DNA of 64,000 nt, from contig BMTH01000006.1 in assembly GCA_014649575.1 (NCBI GenBank), positions 310,001 to 374,000 of the forward strand, read 5' to 3'. Shown here in pieces: positions 1 to 7,693 of the stretch. This DNA comes from Streptomyces griseoincarnatus (GTDB taxonomy: Bacteria; Actinomycetota; Actinomycetes; Streptomycetales; Streptomycetaceae). Within the stretch, counting starts at the first letter, position 1, and every line of letters begins with the position of its first letter. A program made the translations under genes and the position numbers. The notes below the pieces were generated by a model. It was not told the origin of the DNA. It searched no databases and was given only the letters and a program-made list of their open reading frames with translations.

Positions 1-1316
1 TCGATCGAGGTGTCCCCGCGCAGCCCGTGGATCTGCGCGAGCCCGGTGATGCCGGTCCGCATCCGGTGCCGGGCCGCGTAGCCCGGGTACGCCTCGCTGA
101 ACTGGGCGACGAAGAAGGGCCGTTCGGGGCGCGGCCCGACCAGGCTCATGTCGCCGCGCAGCACGTTCCACAGCTGGAGCAGCTCGTCCAGCGAGGTGCG
201 GCGCAGCATCCGGCAGAAGCGGCGCATCTCGTGCTCGTTGGCCACGCTCCACCGGGTCGCCGACTCGTGCTCGTCGACCGGCCGGTGGGTGCGGAACTTC
301 AGCAGCGTGAACGGCCTGCCGTCCCGCCCGATGCGCTCCTGACGGAACACCACCCCGGGCCCGTCGGTGAGCCGCAGCGTCACCGCGCACACCAGCAGCA
401 GCGGGCTGACCACCAGCAGCAGCGCCCCCGACACCACGATGTCGAGCAGCCGCTTGCCCGCGCCGCCGGCCCGCACCGGCGCGAGGTCCAGCCGCCGGCA
501 GGCGAACCCGGCCACCCGCTCCCGCGCCGGGTACGGAGCCACCTCGGCGTCGACCTCCCACACGACGCACCCCGACATGGCCAACGACCGCAGCAGCCCC
601 GCCTGTTCGGTCCGCACCGACGGCCCGACGGTGAGTACCGCCCGTACCCCGTTCTGGATGACCGCCCGCTCGACCTCCTGGTCGGTCCGCAGCACGGGAA
701 CGCCCCCCTCGGCCCCGTCCCCCTGAGTGGCGACGACTCCCACCGGCCGCACCCCGCTGCGCGGATGGCGCAGCACGGCGGCGGCAACACGCTGGGCGGT
801 CGCCGCCGGACCGATGACGAGCGCCGCGCGCGGGTGGCGCAGCAGCGCGGCGCGCCGCCGCCCGTGCACCAGCGCGCGCAGCCCGCCGGCCGCCGTCACC
901 TGCACGGCGAACCCGGTCAGCACGGTGGCCACGGACAGCACGTCCCGGGGATGCAGCGCCGCCCACAGCGCGGCGGCGACCAGCCAGGCCACCGCCACCC
1001 GCCCGCACACGGCGGGCAGTTCCTCCAGCAGCGCCGGCACCGGTGTCCGCACGCCGCGCGGGCGCAGCAGCAGCGATGCCCCGGCCAGCAGGGCGAGGAG
1101 CGAAGAGGAGTGCCCGGCGGCCGCCCACCAGGCGAGCAGGGCCGCCGCGCCGTCCGCGAGGAGCAGGGGGACGGGGGAGGCGGGACGGTCGGGCGGCCGG
1201 GCGGCGGGCAGCCGGGAAGCGGTGCCGGAGCCGCGCGGGGGCATGACGGACAGGGGGGAGGATCCGTGGTCCCGCGGTGCGACACCGGGGGAGGTCACGG
1301 TACGTTCGGCGGTCAC
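1..1316 (-). CDS. Polyprenyl-phosphate sugar-1-phosphate transferase, partial
   Basis: The C-terminus of this leftward gene lies outside the window; about 438 residues are visible. The family moves a sugar-1-phosphate from a nucleotide sugar to undecaprenyl phosphate, the first step of exopolysaccharide or O-unit synthesis at the membrane. The N-terminal part is hydrophobic with several membrane segments, followed by a nucleotide-binding-like region around ALVIGPAATAQ. The C-terminal catalytic domain shows KRLLDIVVSGALLL (membrane hairpin), FRQERIGRDGRPF, LKFRTH, TSLDELLQLWNVLRGDMSLVGPRPE split over conserved blocks, and the start of the GITGLAQI motif. The GTG start at 1316 overlaps the stop of the upstream glycosyltransferase by four bases (GTGA), so the two are translationally coupled. 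The sugar donor cannot be told from sequence. Confidence 0.9.
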   Translation of the reverse strand, partial: MTAERTVTSPGVAPRDHGSSPLSVMPPRGSGTASRLPAARPPDRPASPVPLLLADGAAALLAWWAAAGHSSSLLALLAGASLLLRPRGVRTPVPALLEELPAVCGRVAVAWLVAAALWAALHPRDVLSVATVLTGFAVQVTAAGGLRALVHGRRRAALLRHPRAALVIGPAATAQRVAAAVLRHPRSGVRPVGVVATQGDGAEGGVPVLRTDQEVERAVIQNGVRAVLTVGPSVRTEQAGLLRSLAMSGCVVWEVDAEVAPYPARERVAGFACRRLDLAPVRAGGAGKRLLDIVVSGALLLVVSPLLLVCAVTLRLTDGPGVVFRQERIGRDGRPFTLLKFRTHRPVDEHESATRWSVANEHEMRRFCRMLRRTSLDELLQLWNVLRGDMSLVGPRPERPFFVAQFSEAYPGYAARHRMRTGITGLAQIHGLRGDTSI

Positions 1317-2560
1317 GAGTGGATGGACTCCCTGTGCTCTGGGTGCTCGACGCGCTGTGTCGTCCGGTCGGCCTCGGCGCCGTCGGCCGTCAGGGGCGAG
1401 TGCGCCCCCCTCACGGCCGGCCGGGCGCCGAGGAGATCGCGGTAGACGCCGGTGACCGCCCTCGCGGTGTGCCGCACGTCGTGGAGGGACAGCACATGGC
1501 GGCGGGCCCGGTCGCCGAGGGAGGCGCGCAGCGGCGGGTCGAGCAGCAGCGCGGCCACGGTCCGGGCGAGCGCCCGCGGGTCCTCCGGCGGCACCAGGCA
1601 CTGGCCGGCCACCGACGGCGGCAGGCTCTCGCGTGCTCCGTCGACGTCCGTGACCACCACGGGCCGTGCGCAGGCCATCGCCTCCAGCGGGGCCAGCGCC
1701 ATCCCCTCCCAGCGGGACGGCAGCACGACGAGATCGGCAGCCTGGTACCAGGGCGCCGCGTCCGCCACGGCCCCGGCGAACACCACGGAGCGCGGCGCGG
1801 CCGCCCGCAGCTGTTCGCCGTCGGGGCCGTCGCCGACCAGCACGAGCCGCGCCCCGGGCACCCGCCGCCGTACGGCGTCCCAGGCGAGTAGCAGGACGTC
1901 CTGCCCCTTCTGCCGGCACAGCCGCCCCACGCACACCACGAGCGGCGCGTCCGTGTCCATGTCGTGCCGGGCGGCGAGCCGGGCCCTGACCGAGTCCACG
2001 TCCTCCGCGGGCCGGAAACGCTCGGGGTCGATGCCGTTGCGCACGACGGTCCACCGGCCGCGGATCCCGGCGTCCACCCCGGTGTCCCGCTCCGCCTCGC
2101 TCACGCAGATCACCCGCGAGGCCCAGCGCGCCGCCCACCGCTCCCAGCGCAGGGCGAGCGCGGCCGTGCTCCCGCCGACCGCCTCGAACGACCAGGCGTG
2201 CGGCTGGAAAACGGTCGGAATGCGGCCGCGTACGGCGAGCCGCCCGGCCAGCCCCGCCTTCGCACTGTGCGCGTGCACCAGGTCCGGCCGCAAGTGACCG
2301 AGAGTGTCGGCGAGTTGCCGCACCTCCCGCACCAGCGAGGGGCCTGGCGAGCGCGTCGCCTCCCAGGTGCGGACGTGCGCGCCGAGGGAGCGCAGCCCGG
2401 CGGCGAGCGGGCTGTCCGGGCAGACGGCGGCGACGTCCATGCCGTCCGCCAGCTGCGCCCGCACCAGGTCGGTCACGACACGGGCGACGCCTCCGTCCAC
2501 GGGCTGGGTGAGGTGCACGACCCGCGGCCGGCGGCCGGGCGGTGTCAGATCCGTGGACAC
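1313..2560 (-). CDS. Glycosyltransferase family 4
   Basis: A 415-residue GT-B fold retaining glycosyltransferase, cytosolic or membrane-associated, which would extend a lipid-linked sugar made by the downstream transferase. The N-terminal acceptor domain shows VHLTQPVDGGVARVV and VHAHSAKAGLAGRLA. The C-terminal donor domain shows VCVGRLCRQKGQDVLL and the EX7E-type motif region PSRWEGMALAPLEAMACARPVV typical of GT4. I chose the GTG at 2560 because GAGGAAG lies just upstream; another GTG at 2608 overlaps the stop of the preceding gene and would add 16 residues. It is coupled to the downstream sugar transferase by a four-base overlap. Acceptor and sugar are unknown. Confidence 0.88.
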   Translation of the reverse strand: MSTDLTPPGRRPRVVHLTQPVDGGVARVVTDLVRAQLADGMDVAAVCPDSPLAAGLRSLGAHVRTWEATRSPGPSLVREVRQLADTLGHLRPDLVHAHSAKAGLAGRLAVRGRIPTVFQPHAWSFEAVGGSTAALALRWERWAARWASRVICVSEAERDTGVDAGIRGRWTVVRNGIDPERFRPAEDVDSVRARLAARHDMDTDAPLVVCVGRLCRQKGQDVLLLAWDAVRRRVPGARLVLVGDGPDGEQLRAAAPRSVVFAGAVADAAPWYQAADLVVLPSRWEGMALAPLEAMACARPVVVTDVDGARESLPPSVAGQCLVPPEDPRALARTVAALLLDPPLRASLGDRARRHVLSLHDVRHTARAVTGVYRDLLGARPAVRGAHSPLTADGAEADRTTQRVEHPEHRESIHS

Positions 2561-2604
2561 GGCTTCCTCGCTGAGGCAGGTGGTCGGAAGGTGGGGCGGC
2601 GGGG

Positions 2605-3705
2605 TCACGGCCGCGCGTCGACGGCGGCGAAGAGCACACCGGCCCACGCGGCGTCCCGCTGGGAGGTGAGGCGGAGGGACGCCTGGTCGCCGGCGCGCGT
2701 GAGGAGACCGCCGAGGTCGAACACGTCGGAGTCGTAGCCGAGGGTGTTGGCGTACGCGGGCACGCGCGAGGAGGGCGCGCTCGCCGGGTTGGAGACGGTG
2801 GAGTTCAGCACGTCGTCGGCCGGGTTGGCGTCGTTGCCGAGCGCGGTGGCGGTGTCGCCCGCGGTCAGGACGAGGGAGTCGCCGGCGGTGCCGCGGTCGC
2901 CGTTGTAGGCCACCATGCCCACGCGGCCCCCGGCGTCCGCCGGGTACGGCAGGTTCCGCAGCGCGAACGTCGCGCCGGAGTCACCGCCCAGCGGGGCGAA
3001 GCCGTCCCACACGGACAGGTGCCGCAGCGGCTCGGCGGCGTTCTCGTACGCCACCACCAGGGTCCAGCCGCCCCAGGCGCCGGCCGTCGACCGTCCGCCG
3101 GCCACGTTGATCTGCGCGACCGTGTAGAGCCCGGACCCGCTGTCCCGCACCAGCCGCGTCACGTCGGCGGAGGCCTGGAAGGCGTCCATGCCGCCCGCCG
3201 CACGGTGCCCGACGACGGTGTCGGCGAGCAGTTCCTTGTAGTTGCCGCCGGGCTCGGCGACCAGCACGCGCTCGTTGTCCTCGGCCGGCTTCTGCTCGCC
3301 GACGAGCAGGTTGCCGCCCCAGTACAGCCGCGCGTACGTCACCCGCGACCCCTGGGGCAGCCGCACCTCCCCCTGCGAGGAGTTGTACGTGTTGGGGTCG
3401 TCGTCGACGTCGACGTAGTGCATGTCGAAGTCGCCGTTCACCCCCGGCCGCGTGCCGTTCTGCACCGAGCGGCAGGAGGACGCCGAGGTACGGCAGGTGG
3501 CGGAGGAGTTGGCCGCGCGCACGATGCCGCCGTGCTGAAGGGCCCGGTAGCGCTCGCCGAAGGGGAGTGCCTCCGCCTCCGGAGCCGGCGCGGAGGGCGC
3601 GGCGGTCGCGGCGACGGCGGTGGGGCCGCAGGGCGCCCAGAGCGCGGTCAGGGCGAGGACGCCCACCGTCGCACGGCGAAGCAGCTGACCCAGGGTTTGG
3701 CGCAT
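2605..3705 (-). CDS. Secreted beta-rich protein of unknown function
   Basis: A 366-residue exported protein. Residues 1-40 form a signal peptide (RQTLGQLLRRATVG, hydrophobic core, AVAATA cleavage region). The mature part contains FDMHYVDVDDDPNTYNSS, then VTYARLYWGGNL and WGGWTLVVAYENAAEPLRH, a pattern I associate with the N-terminal domain of secreted Streptomyces proteins that usually go on into DUF11 or surface-anchor repeats. Here the protein stops at AAVDARP without a sorting signal or membrane anchor, so it may be released. An upstream in-frame start at 3801 would place extra residues ahead of a good signal peptide, so I prefer the ATG at 3705 with AAAGG upstream. It sits 44 bases before the glycosyltransferase start and may be co-transcribed with it. 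Confidence 0.75.
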   Translation of the reverse strand: MRQTLGQLLRRATVGVLALTALWAPCGPTAVAATAAPSAPAPEAEALPFGERYRALQHGGIVRAANSSATCRTSASSCRSVQNGTRPGVNGDFDMHYVDVDDDPNTYNSSQGEVRLPQGSRVTYARLYWGGNLLVGEQKPAEDNERVLVAEPGGNYKELLADTVVGHRAAGGMDAFQASADVTRLVRDSGSGLYTVAQINVAGGRSTAGAWGGWTLVVAYENAAEPLRHLSVWDGFAPLGGDSGATFALRNLPYPADAGGRVGMVAYNGDRGTAGDSLVLTAGDTATALGNDANPADDVLNSTVSNPASAPSSRVPAYANTLGYDSDVFDLGGLLTRAGDQASLRLTSQRDAAWAGVLFAAVDARP

Positions 3706-4028
3706 GACCGTTCGGAGCCTTTCGCAAAAGGGTGGCGGCGGCAGGGCAGCGGGGACGAGTGCGATGCGGCCGCCCAAGGAAGGTGCGTCGGAGCACCGCA
3801 ACTCTAGTCACGAAACGGACAAACACGTTGAAATTCGCCTAAGGGTGGCAAGTGTGTTGGAATCGTGAAGCCGGGTTTGCCGCGCCCGCGCACCCGCACC
3901 ACGCCTGATCTGCCGGAACGCGCAGCAGGGTGAGGCGGCCCGGACCGAAAGGCGTACGCCCGGTTGCGGGGCGTCGCGGGCGCTTCGACGGTGGGTCCAA
4001 GATCCGAAGCCCCGCGAAAGGACTCTCC

Positions 4029-4859
4029 ATGCGCGCTCTGCCGGCCCGGCGCATCGCACTCGGCGCCCTGTGCGCCGCCCTCCTGGTCACCACCACCGGC
4101 CCGGCCGCCCTCGCGGCGGGCTCCCACCCCGGGCAGGACCCGGCGGCATCACTCGCCGCGCGGCTGCCGCAGACCGAAACGGCCCGGACGGACCTGGCCC
4201 CGGTCACCGACCTGGTCCACGCGGTCCTGTCCGCCCCCGGCGGCCAACTCCCCCTGGCGGAGGCCCAGCGGCTCGCGGCGGCGGCACGGGAGGCGGTCGC
4301 CCGGGCGGCGGCCGACGACCCGTCGTCGACGTCGGTCACGGTGATCAACAGCTCCTCGACCCCCGCCACCCCGGCACTGCCCGGCGCCACGACCCCCACG
4401 ACGGGCGTCCTGCTGCCCACGGCCGAGGAGGACACCACCCCGGCCGCCACCACGGACAGCCTCCTGGGCGCCGTACGGGAGGCCTTGGACAACCTCCTGG
4501 ACCTGCTGCTCCCGCAGTCCGACCCGGCCGGCGCGGACAGCGCGTCGACCACGACCACCGAGCCCAGCGGCACGTCGACGACGGAGACGGACGACACGAG
4601 CACCACGGACATCACGGAGTCGGTGGACGGCTTCCCCGCCGACGAGGCGGTCGACGCGGCGCTGACGTCGACCGACGCACTGCTGGCACGGGTGGACGAA
4701 CTCCTCGCCGCCCTGGCCGGTACCGACGTGCAGACCGCCACGACGCTGCCGGCCCCCGCGGCCCCGGCGGCCTCCTCGGATGCGGCGGCCCCCGCCGAGC
4801 CCGCTGCGGCACCGGGCCTGCTGCCCGCGCTCACCTCACTCCTGACACCGAATTCCTGA
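4029..4859 (+). CDS. Secreted Thr/Ser/Ala-rich protein, unknown function
   Basis: A 276-residue protein with a clear signal peptide (RALPARRIALGALCAALL, then GPAALAAG). The mature region alternates helical stretches rich in Ala, Leu and Arg with Thr/Ser/Asp-rich disordered segments (around residues 165-200, TTTTEPSGTSTTETDDTSTT). There are no cysteines in the mature part, no sorting motif and no C-terminal membrane segment. AAAGGA precedes the ATG at 4029 by a good distance, so longer in-frame starts upstream are unlikely. I do not recognise a family. Given the chaplin and other small exported proteins next door, a cell-surface or spore-surface role is possible but is only an inference. Confidence 0.7.
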   Translation: MRALPARRIALGALCAALLVTTTGPAALAAGSHPGQDPAASLAARLPQTETARTDLAPVTDLVHAVLSAPGGQLPLAEAQRLAAAAREAVARAAADDPSSTSVTVINSSSTPATPALPGATTPTTGVLLPTAEEDTTPAATTDSLLGAVREALDNLLDLLLPQSDPAGADSASTTTTEPSGTSTTETDDTSTTDITESVDGFPADEAVDAALTSTDALLARVDELLAALAGTDVQTATTLPAPAAPAASSDAAAPAEPAAAPGLLPALTSLLTPNS

Positions 4860-5012
4860 CGTACGACCGGAGCGTCGGACACCCCATCAGTTCATAGAAC
4901 TCGTATGAGGACTCGGCAATCTTCGATTTCCTGGTTTCCGCTCCGGCCGGGGATCGTTGTGCACGGCGACAGAACCACTCCGGCGACTTGCGTTGCCGAA
5001 GAAAGGAACACG

Positions 5013-5279
5013 ATGAAGTCCCTGAAGGCTGCCGCCGTCCTTGCCGGGTCCCTGATCGCCGCCGGCGTCGCCGCGCCCGCGTACGCCGACTCGACCGACC
5101 TGGCGTCCACCGGCCTCGACACGGGCCTGCGCACCGCGGTTCCCTTCGAGCTGATGCCGCTGCAGGACTCGGACACGCTCGAGACCGACCAGGAGTCGGT
5201 GATGGGCACGGCGAAGGAGGCCGCGGCCCTCGTGAACGACGCCAAGCCGGTGCGCGGCGACGTGGGACTGCGCGCCTGA
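5013..5279 (+). CDS. Small secreted protein, unknown
   Basis: An 88-residue protein with a textbook signal peptide: KSLKAAAVLAGSLIAAGVAA followed by PAYADS as a probable cleavage site. The mature part is about 60 residues, acidic, without cysteine, and ends in VNDAKPVRGDVGLRA. A strong ribosome site (GAAAGGAA) precedes the ATG, and a strong hairpin terminator follows within 20 bases, so this is a single-gene transcript. No family recognised. It is the first of a run of very small exported proteins that includes a chaplin, which suggests an aerial-hypha or spore coat setting. Confidence 0.75.
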   Translation: MKSLKAAAVLAGSLIAAGVAAPAYADSTDLASTGLDTGLRTAVPFELMPLQDSDTLETDQESVMGTAKEAAALVNDAKPVRGDVGLRA

Positions 5280-5297
5280 CGCCACGCCGGAGAACTG

Positions 5298-5336
5298 CGG
5301 CCCCCGGTGCTCGGCACCGGGGGCCGAATTCTTTTT
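5298..5336 (+). terminator. Rho-independent terminator
   Basis: Perfect 13-bp inverted repeat (5298-5310 with 5314-5326, 3-base loop) followed by AATTCTTTTT. It ends the small secreted protein gene at 5013-5279. Confidence 0.93.
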
Positions 5337-5386
5337 CCCGCGCCCGTGGTTGACGTTCTGCACGCGTACACCGGGACGGGAACGTG

Positions 5387-5422
5387 CAGGAGCCCCGGGG
5401 CTCGAGGCCTCCGGGGCTCCTG
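5387..5422 (-). terminator. Hairpin terminator of the chaplin gene
   Basis: Inverted repeat CAGGAGCCCCGG (5387-5398) with CCGGGGCTCCTG (5411-5422), 43 bases past the chaplin stop on the minus strand. There is no T-run, which is common for Streptomyces terminators. Confidence 0.7.
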
Positions 5423-5465
5423 GGTGCTGCGCCGGGCGTCCCTGGGATCGTGGACCGCCGCGACG

Positions 5466-5705
5466 TTACTTGTTGACGCAGTAGTTGCCGAAGGCGGGGT
5501 TCAGGGCACCGATCACGTTCACGGTGTTTCCGCAGACGTTCACGGGGATGTGGATCGGAGCCTGAATCACGTTGCCCGACACGACGCCGGGCGAGTGGAC
5601 CGCCGCACCCTCGGCGCCCGAGTGGGCCGAGGCCAGACCGGCGCTGCCCAGAACCACGGCACCGGTGCCGAGAGCGATTGCGCCGACCTTGGCGATGTGA
5701 GACAT
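5466..5705 (-). CDS. Short chaplin (hydrophobic surface amyloid protein)
   Basis: A 79-residue short chaplin. Chaplins are secreted, assemble into amyloid-like fibrils at the air-water interface and coat aerial hyphae and spores, lowering surface tension so hyphae can grow into air. A signal peptide (SHIAKVGAIALGTGAVV, cleaved near LASA-HS) is followed by one chaplin domain: HSPGVVSGNVIQAPIHIPVN, VCGNTVNVIG and NPAFGNYC, with the two cysteines that form the conserved intramolecular disulphide. There is no sorting signal, so it is a short rather than a long chaplin; from remembered gene order it could be ChpF or ChpG. AAGGAG sits six bases before the ATG at 5705, favouring it over the GTG at 5708. 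A sigma-BldN-like promoter lies upstream. Confidence 0.96.
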   Translation of the reverse strand: MSHIAKVGAIALGTGAVVLGSAGLASAHSGAEGAAVHSPGVVSGNVIQAPIHIPVNVCGNTVNVIGALNPAFGNYCVNK

Positions 5706-5763
5706 CACGTTCTCCTTACTGACTGGTTAAGCGCGGCAGCACGACTAGCGCCGCACGCACCGC

Positions 5764-5791
5764 TCAACGCGGGACGGCGGCGCGGGTCACG
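5764..5791 (-). promoter_or_regulatory. Candidate sigma-BldN promoter of the chaplin gene
   Basis: Reading leftward, CGTGAC (5791-5786) and CGTTGA (5769-5764) are separated by 16 bases. The sigma-BldN consensus as I know it is CGTAAC-N16-CGTTGA, so only one base differs. Transcription would start near 5757, giving a leader of about 50 bases. Chaplin and rodlin genes are the known targets of sigma-BldN. Confidence 0.7.
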
Positions 5792-5923
5792 GGGAATGTC
5801 CAGAGATCACTCTTTGATGCGCGTTTGTTCCTGATGGTGAGTCAGGCACACCGTGTCGTTCGCCCGTCTGATGCCATCAGGCACCTCTCTGACCTGGAAG
5901 TTTGCGGAAAACGTGCGCATCTG

Positions 5924-5949
5924 GGCGTTTCGGCTATCAAAAGCCGCAA
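5924..5949 (+). promoter_or_regulatory. Conserved upstream element, copy 1
   Basis: GGCGTTTCGGCTATCAA followed by AGCCGCAA lies about 75 bases before the start of the first small secreted cassette gene. Nearly the same block recurs at 6783-6807 in front of the duplicate gene. It is probably part of a shared promoter or activator site; no standard sigma consensus fits both copies well. Confidence 0.5.
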
Positions 5950-6021
5950 ACGTCGCTTACGTTAACAGCGTTCGGTGACCGGTCCACTACGGACTGTGTC
6001 CGCTCGAGAAACGGAGAGGTA

Positions 6022-6294
6022 ATGCGTAAGTTCCAGAAGGCTGCGGTCGTCGTGGCCATGCTCGGCACCGTCGGGTTCGCCGGTTCCGGCGTCAGCTACG
6101 CCGGTGAGGGCCCGGAGTTCGAGTTCAACAACGAGCAGACGACGGTCTGCCCCCAGGACAACTCGGTCCTGGGTCTGGTCGCGATCGACGACGTCAACGC
6201 CGGCGTCGGCGCCCTCCTCGGCCTCGGTGCCGCGGAGAACAGCGAGGTCAACTCGATCGCGTGTGCCTCCAGCGTGGCTCTGGGCGGTCACTGA
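6022..6294 (+). CDS. Small secreted two-cysteine protein, cassette 1 gene A
   Basis: A 90-residue exported protein: signal peptide RKFQKAAVVVAMLGTVGF ending near VSYAG, then about 62 mature residues. Visible landmarks are FNNEQTTVCPQDNS, GLVAIDDVNAGVGALLGLG and NSIACASS, with two cysteines. About two thirds of residues are identical to the gene at 6880-7149. The small size, hydrophobic core and DDxN pattern are rodlin-like in style, but it is shorter than rodlins (about 130 residues) and I cannot assign the family. GGAGAGG precedes the ATG. It is followed by a large hairpin and then by gene B, and the A-hairpin-B unit is repeated next door. Confidence 0.82.
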   Translation: MRKFQKAAVVVAMLGTVGFAGSGVSYAGEGPEFEFNNEQTTVCPQDNSVLGLVAIDDVNAGVGALLGLGAAENSEVNSIACASSVALGGH

Positions 6295-6312
6295 CCACTG
6301 TCGGGTGGCTGA

Positions 6313-6362
6313 GGGCAGGTCCCGAGTCTCGTCCTTTCGTGGTCCGAGACCCGGGCCTGCCC
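6313..6362 (+). terminator. Large imperfect hairpin between cassette 1 genes
   Basis: Arms 6313-6331 and 6345-6362 (GGGCAGG ... CCTGCCC with CGAGTCTCG/CGAGAC inside) form a long stem between gene A and gene B of cassette 1. The equivalent hairpin exists in cassette 2. It may terminate or attenuate read-through into gene B, or stabilise the gene A message. Confidence 0.65.
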
Positions 6363-6401
6363 GGCCCGGCCGCTGTTCCGGGACTGTCGAAGAAAAGGTG
6401 C

Positions 6402-6665
6402 ATGGTGAAGTCGAAGAAGATCGCGACGGCGGCGATGGGCGTTCTGGGCGGCCTCGCTCTGCTCGCATTCGGCGCGGTGCAGGCCGTGGGTGCTGAAAAT
6501 CCCGGGACGTGCACGGAGGACGAGAACGGAAAAGTTCGTTGCGTCCAGGTGAGTGAATACCGCGTCACGGAGACGGACAACGGCGTCCGTGTCGACAACA
6601 AGACGTCGCAAAGCTGCTCCGGCAAAGGTGAGCTCACCTGCGCCAGCAACCTTGTCGTGGGCTGA
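6402..6665 (+). CDS. Small secreted four-cysteine protein, cassette 1 gene B
   Basis: An 87-residue exported protein: signal peptide VKSKKIATAAMGVLGGLALL, cleaved near VGA-EN, then about 55 residues with two cysteine pairs (CTEDENGKVRC and CSGKGELTC) and a polar middle. The gene at 7327-7605 has the same layout and a related sequence, so the pair belongs to the tandem duplication. AAAAGG precedes the ATG. Four cysteines in an exported protein suggest two disulphides. No known family recognised. It could act with gene A at the cell surface; that is inference from conserved pairing only. Confidence 0.8.
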   Translation: MVKSKKIATAAMGVLGGLALLAFGAVQAVGAENPGTCTEDENGKVRCVQVSEYRVTETDNGVRVDNKTSQSCSGKGELTCASNLVVG

Positions 6666-6782
6666 ACGCTCGACAGGGAATGGTGTGCCGGTGATCGCGC
6701 GGTCGGTTCATGAATTCGGTGGTCGGATTTTCTGAGCGGGCGACAGCGGCACAAGGCGAATTTTCTTACTCAAACGCCATTC

Positions 6783-6807
6783 GGCGTTTCGCTATCAATT
6801 TCCGCAA
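6783..6807 (+). promoter_or_regulatory. Conserved upstream element, copy 2
   Basis: GGCGTTTCGCTATCAA then CCGCAA, closely matching 5924-5949. Just upstream, 6772-6789 holds AAACGCC-ATTC-GGCGTTT, a perfect 7-bp palindrome that copy 1 lacks in full. It lies about 70 bases before the start of cassette 2 gene A. Confidence 0.5.
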
Positions 6808-6879
6808 GGGGTCGTTCTAGTTTGGCGGCCGTCACTGACCGGTCCGTTCGGGCCGTGTCAATCGAAGAATGGAGAGGCA

Positions 6880-7149
6880 ATGCGTAAGTTCCAGAAGGCT
6901 GCGGTCGTTGTGGCCATGCTCGGCAGCGTCGGCTTCCTCGGCGCGGGCGTCAGCCACGCCGGCGACGACCCGGCCGTGGAGCTGAACAACAAGCAGTCGA
7001 CCGCTTGCCCCCAGGACAACTCGGCGAAGGGGCTCATCGTGATCGATGACATCAACCTGGCCGTCGGCATCCTGGGGCTGGGCATCGCCGAGAACAGCGA
7101 GACGAACTCCATCGAGTGCGCCAGCAGCTTCGCCGTCGCCGGCGAGTGA
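6880..7149 (+). CDS. Small secreted two-cysteine protein, cassette 2 gene A
   Basis: An 89-residue duplicate of the gene at 6022. The signal peptide is almost identical (RKFQKAAVVVAMLGSVGF). The mature part keeps NNKQSTACPQDNS, IVIDDINLAVGILGLG, AENSETNSIECASS and both cysteines, while surface positions differ (EFEF to AVEL). Leaders and ribosome sites (GGAGAGG) are also conserved, so the whole transcription unit was duplicated. The divergence shows the copies have been kept under selection rather than copied recently. A 13-bp perfect inverted repeat follows it. Confidence 0.82.
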   Translation: MRKFQKAAVVVAMLGSVGFLGAGVSHAGDDPAVELNNKQSTACPQDNSAKGLIVIDDINLAVGILGLGIAENSETNSIECASSFAVAGE

Positions 7150-7166
7150 TCACTGCAAGGTGATCC

Positions 7167-7222
7167 GGGCAGGCTCCGGGGTCCTGTCGTCCATCGGGCG
7201 ACGCGGACTCCGGAGCCTGCCC
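7167..7222 (+). terminator. Hairpin between cassette 2 genes
   Basis: GGGCAGGCTCCGG (7167-7179) pairs perfectly with CCGGAGCCTGCCC (7210-7222) across a 30-base loop. It sits in the same place as the hairpin of cassette 1. Confidence 0.65.
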
Positions 7223-7326
7223 GGTTCGTTTAGTGAGCCGGATATTCAGAGTTGAGCCAGGTATTCAAGGTGTCGACAAGCGGCGTCGCCGTCGGTCGAG
7301 GCGGAGCCGAGTTGAGGAACAGGTAG

Positions 7327-7605
7327 ATGTTCAAGTCCAAGAAGATGTCAGCGGTGGCCGCGGTTCTCGGAGGTGTCGTCCTCCTCGGCATCGGAGGCGG
7401 CCGGTCCGTCGCCGCCGAGAGCCCGTCCACGTGCTCCGACGACGGCCAGGGCAACGTCCTGTGCAGGGACACCGGTGAACGCGAGTTCACCAGCAAGACC
7501 TACGGGAAGGTCCGCATGGTCAACGACGTGCGGCAGAGCTGTTCCGGTGAGCGGGCCGACGTCTCCTGCGGGACCAGCCTCAGCGTCGACGGGCAGGAGC
7601 TCTGA
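7327..7605 (+). CDS. Small secreted four-cysteine protein, cassette 2 gene B
   Basis: A 92-residue homologue of the gene at 6402: signal peptide FKSKKMSAVAAVLGGVVLL, cleaved near VAA-ES, then two cysteine pairs (CSDDGQGNVLC and CSGERADVSC) and a C-terminal SLSVDGQEL tail a few residues longer than in copy 1. The copies share the FKSKK/VKSKK start and the QSCSG block. The gene is preceded by GAGGAACAGGTAG and followed by a perfect 26-bp hairpin, marking the end of the duplicated block. Confidence 0.8.
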   Translation: MFKSKKMSAVAAVLGGVVLLGIGGGRSVAAESPSTCSDDGQGNVLCRDTGEREFTSKTYGKVRMVNDVRQSCSGERADVSCGTSLSVDGQEL

Positions 7606-7614
7606 CGGTCGTCG

Positions 7615-7672
7615 CCAGGCATCAGGAAGGGCCGGGACCCTACGGGGGGTCCCGGCCCTTCCTGATGCCTGG
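7615..7672. terminator. Bidirectional terminator
   Basis: A perfect 26-bp inverted repeat (7615-7640 with 7647-7672, 6-base loop) between convergent genes ending at 7605 and 7694. It can stop transcription from both sides. Confidence 0.9.
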
Positions 7673-7693
7673 AGCGCTCGGACCTTCCGGGTG

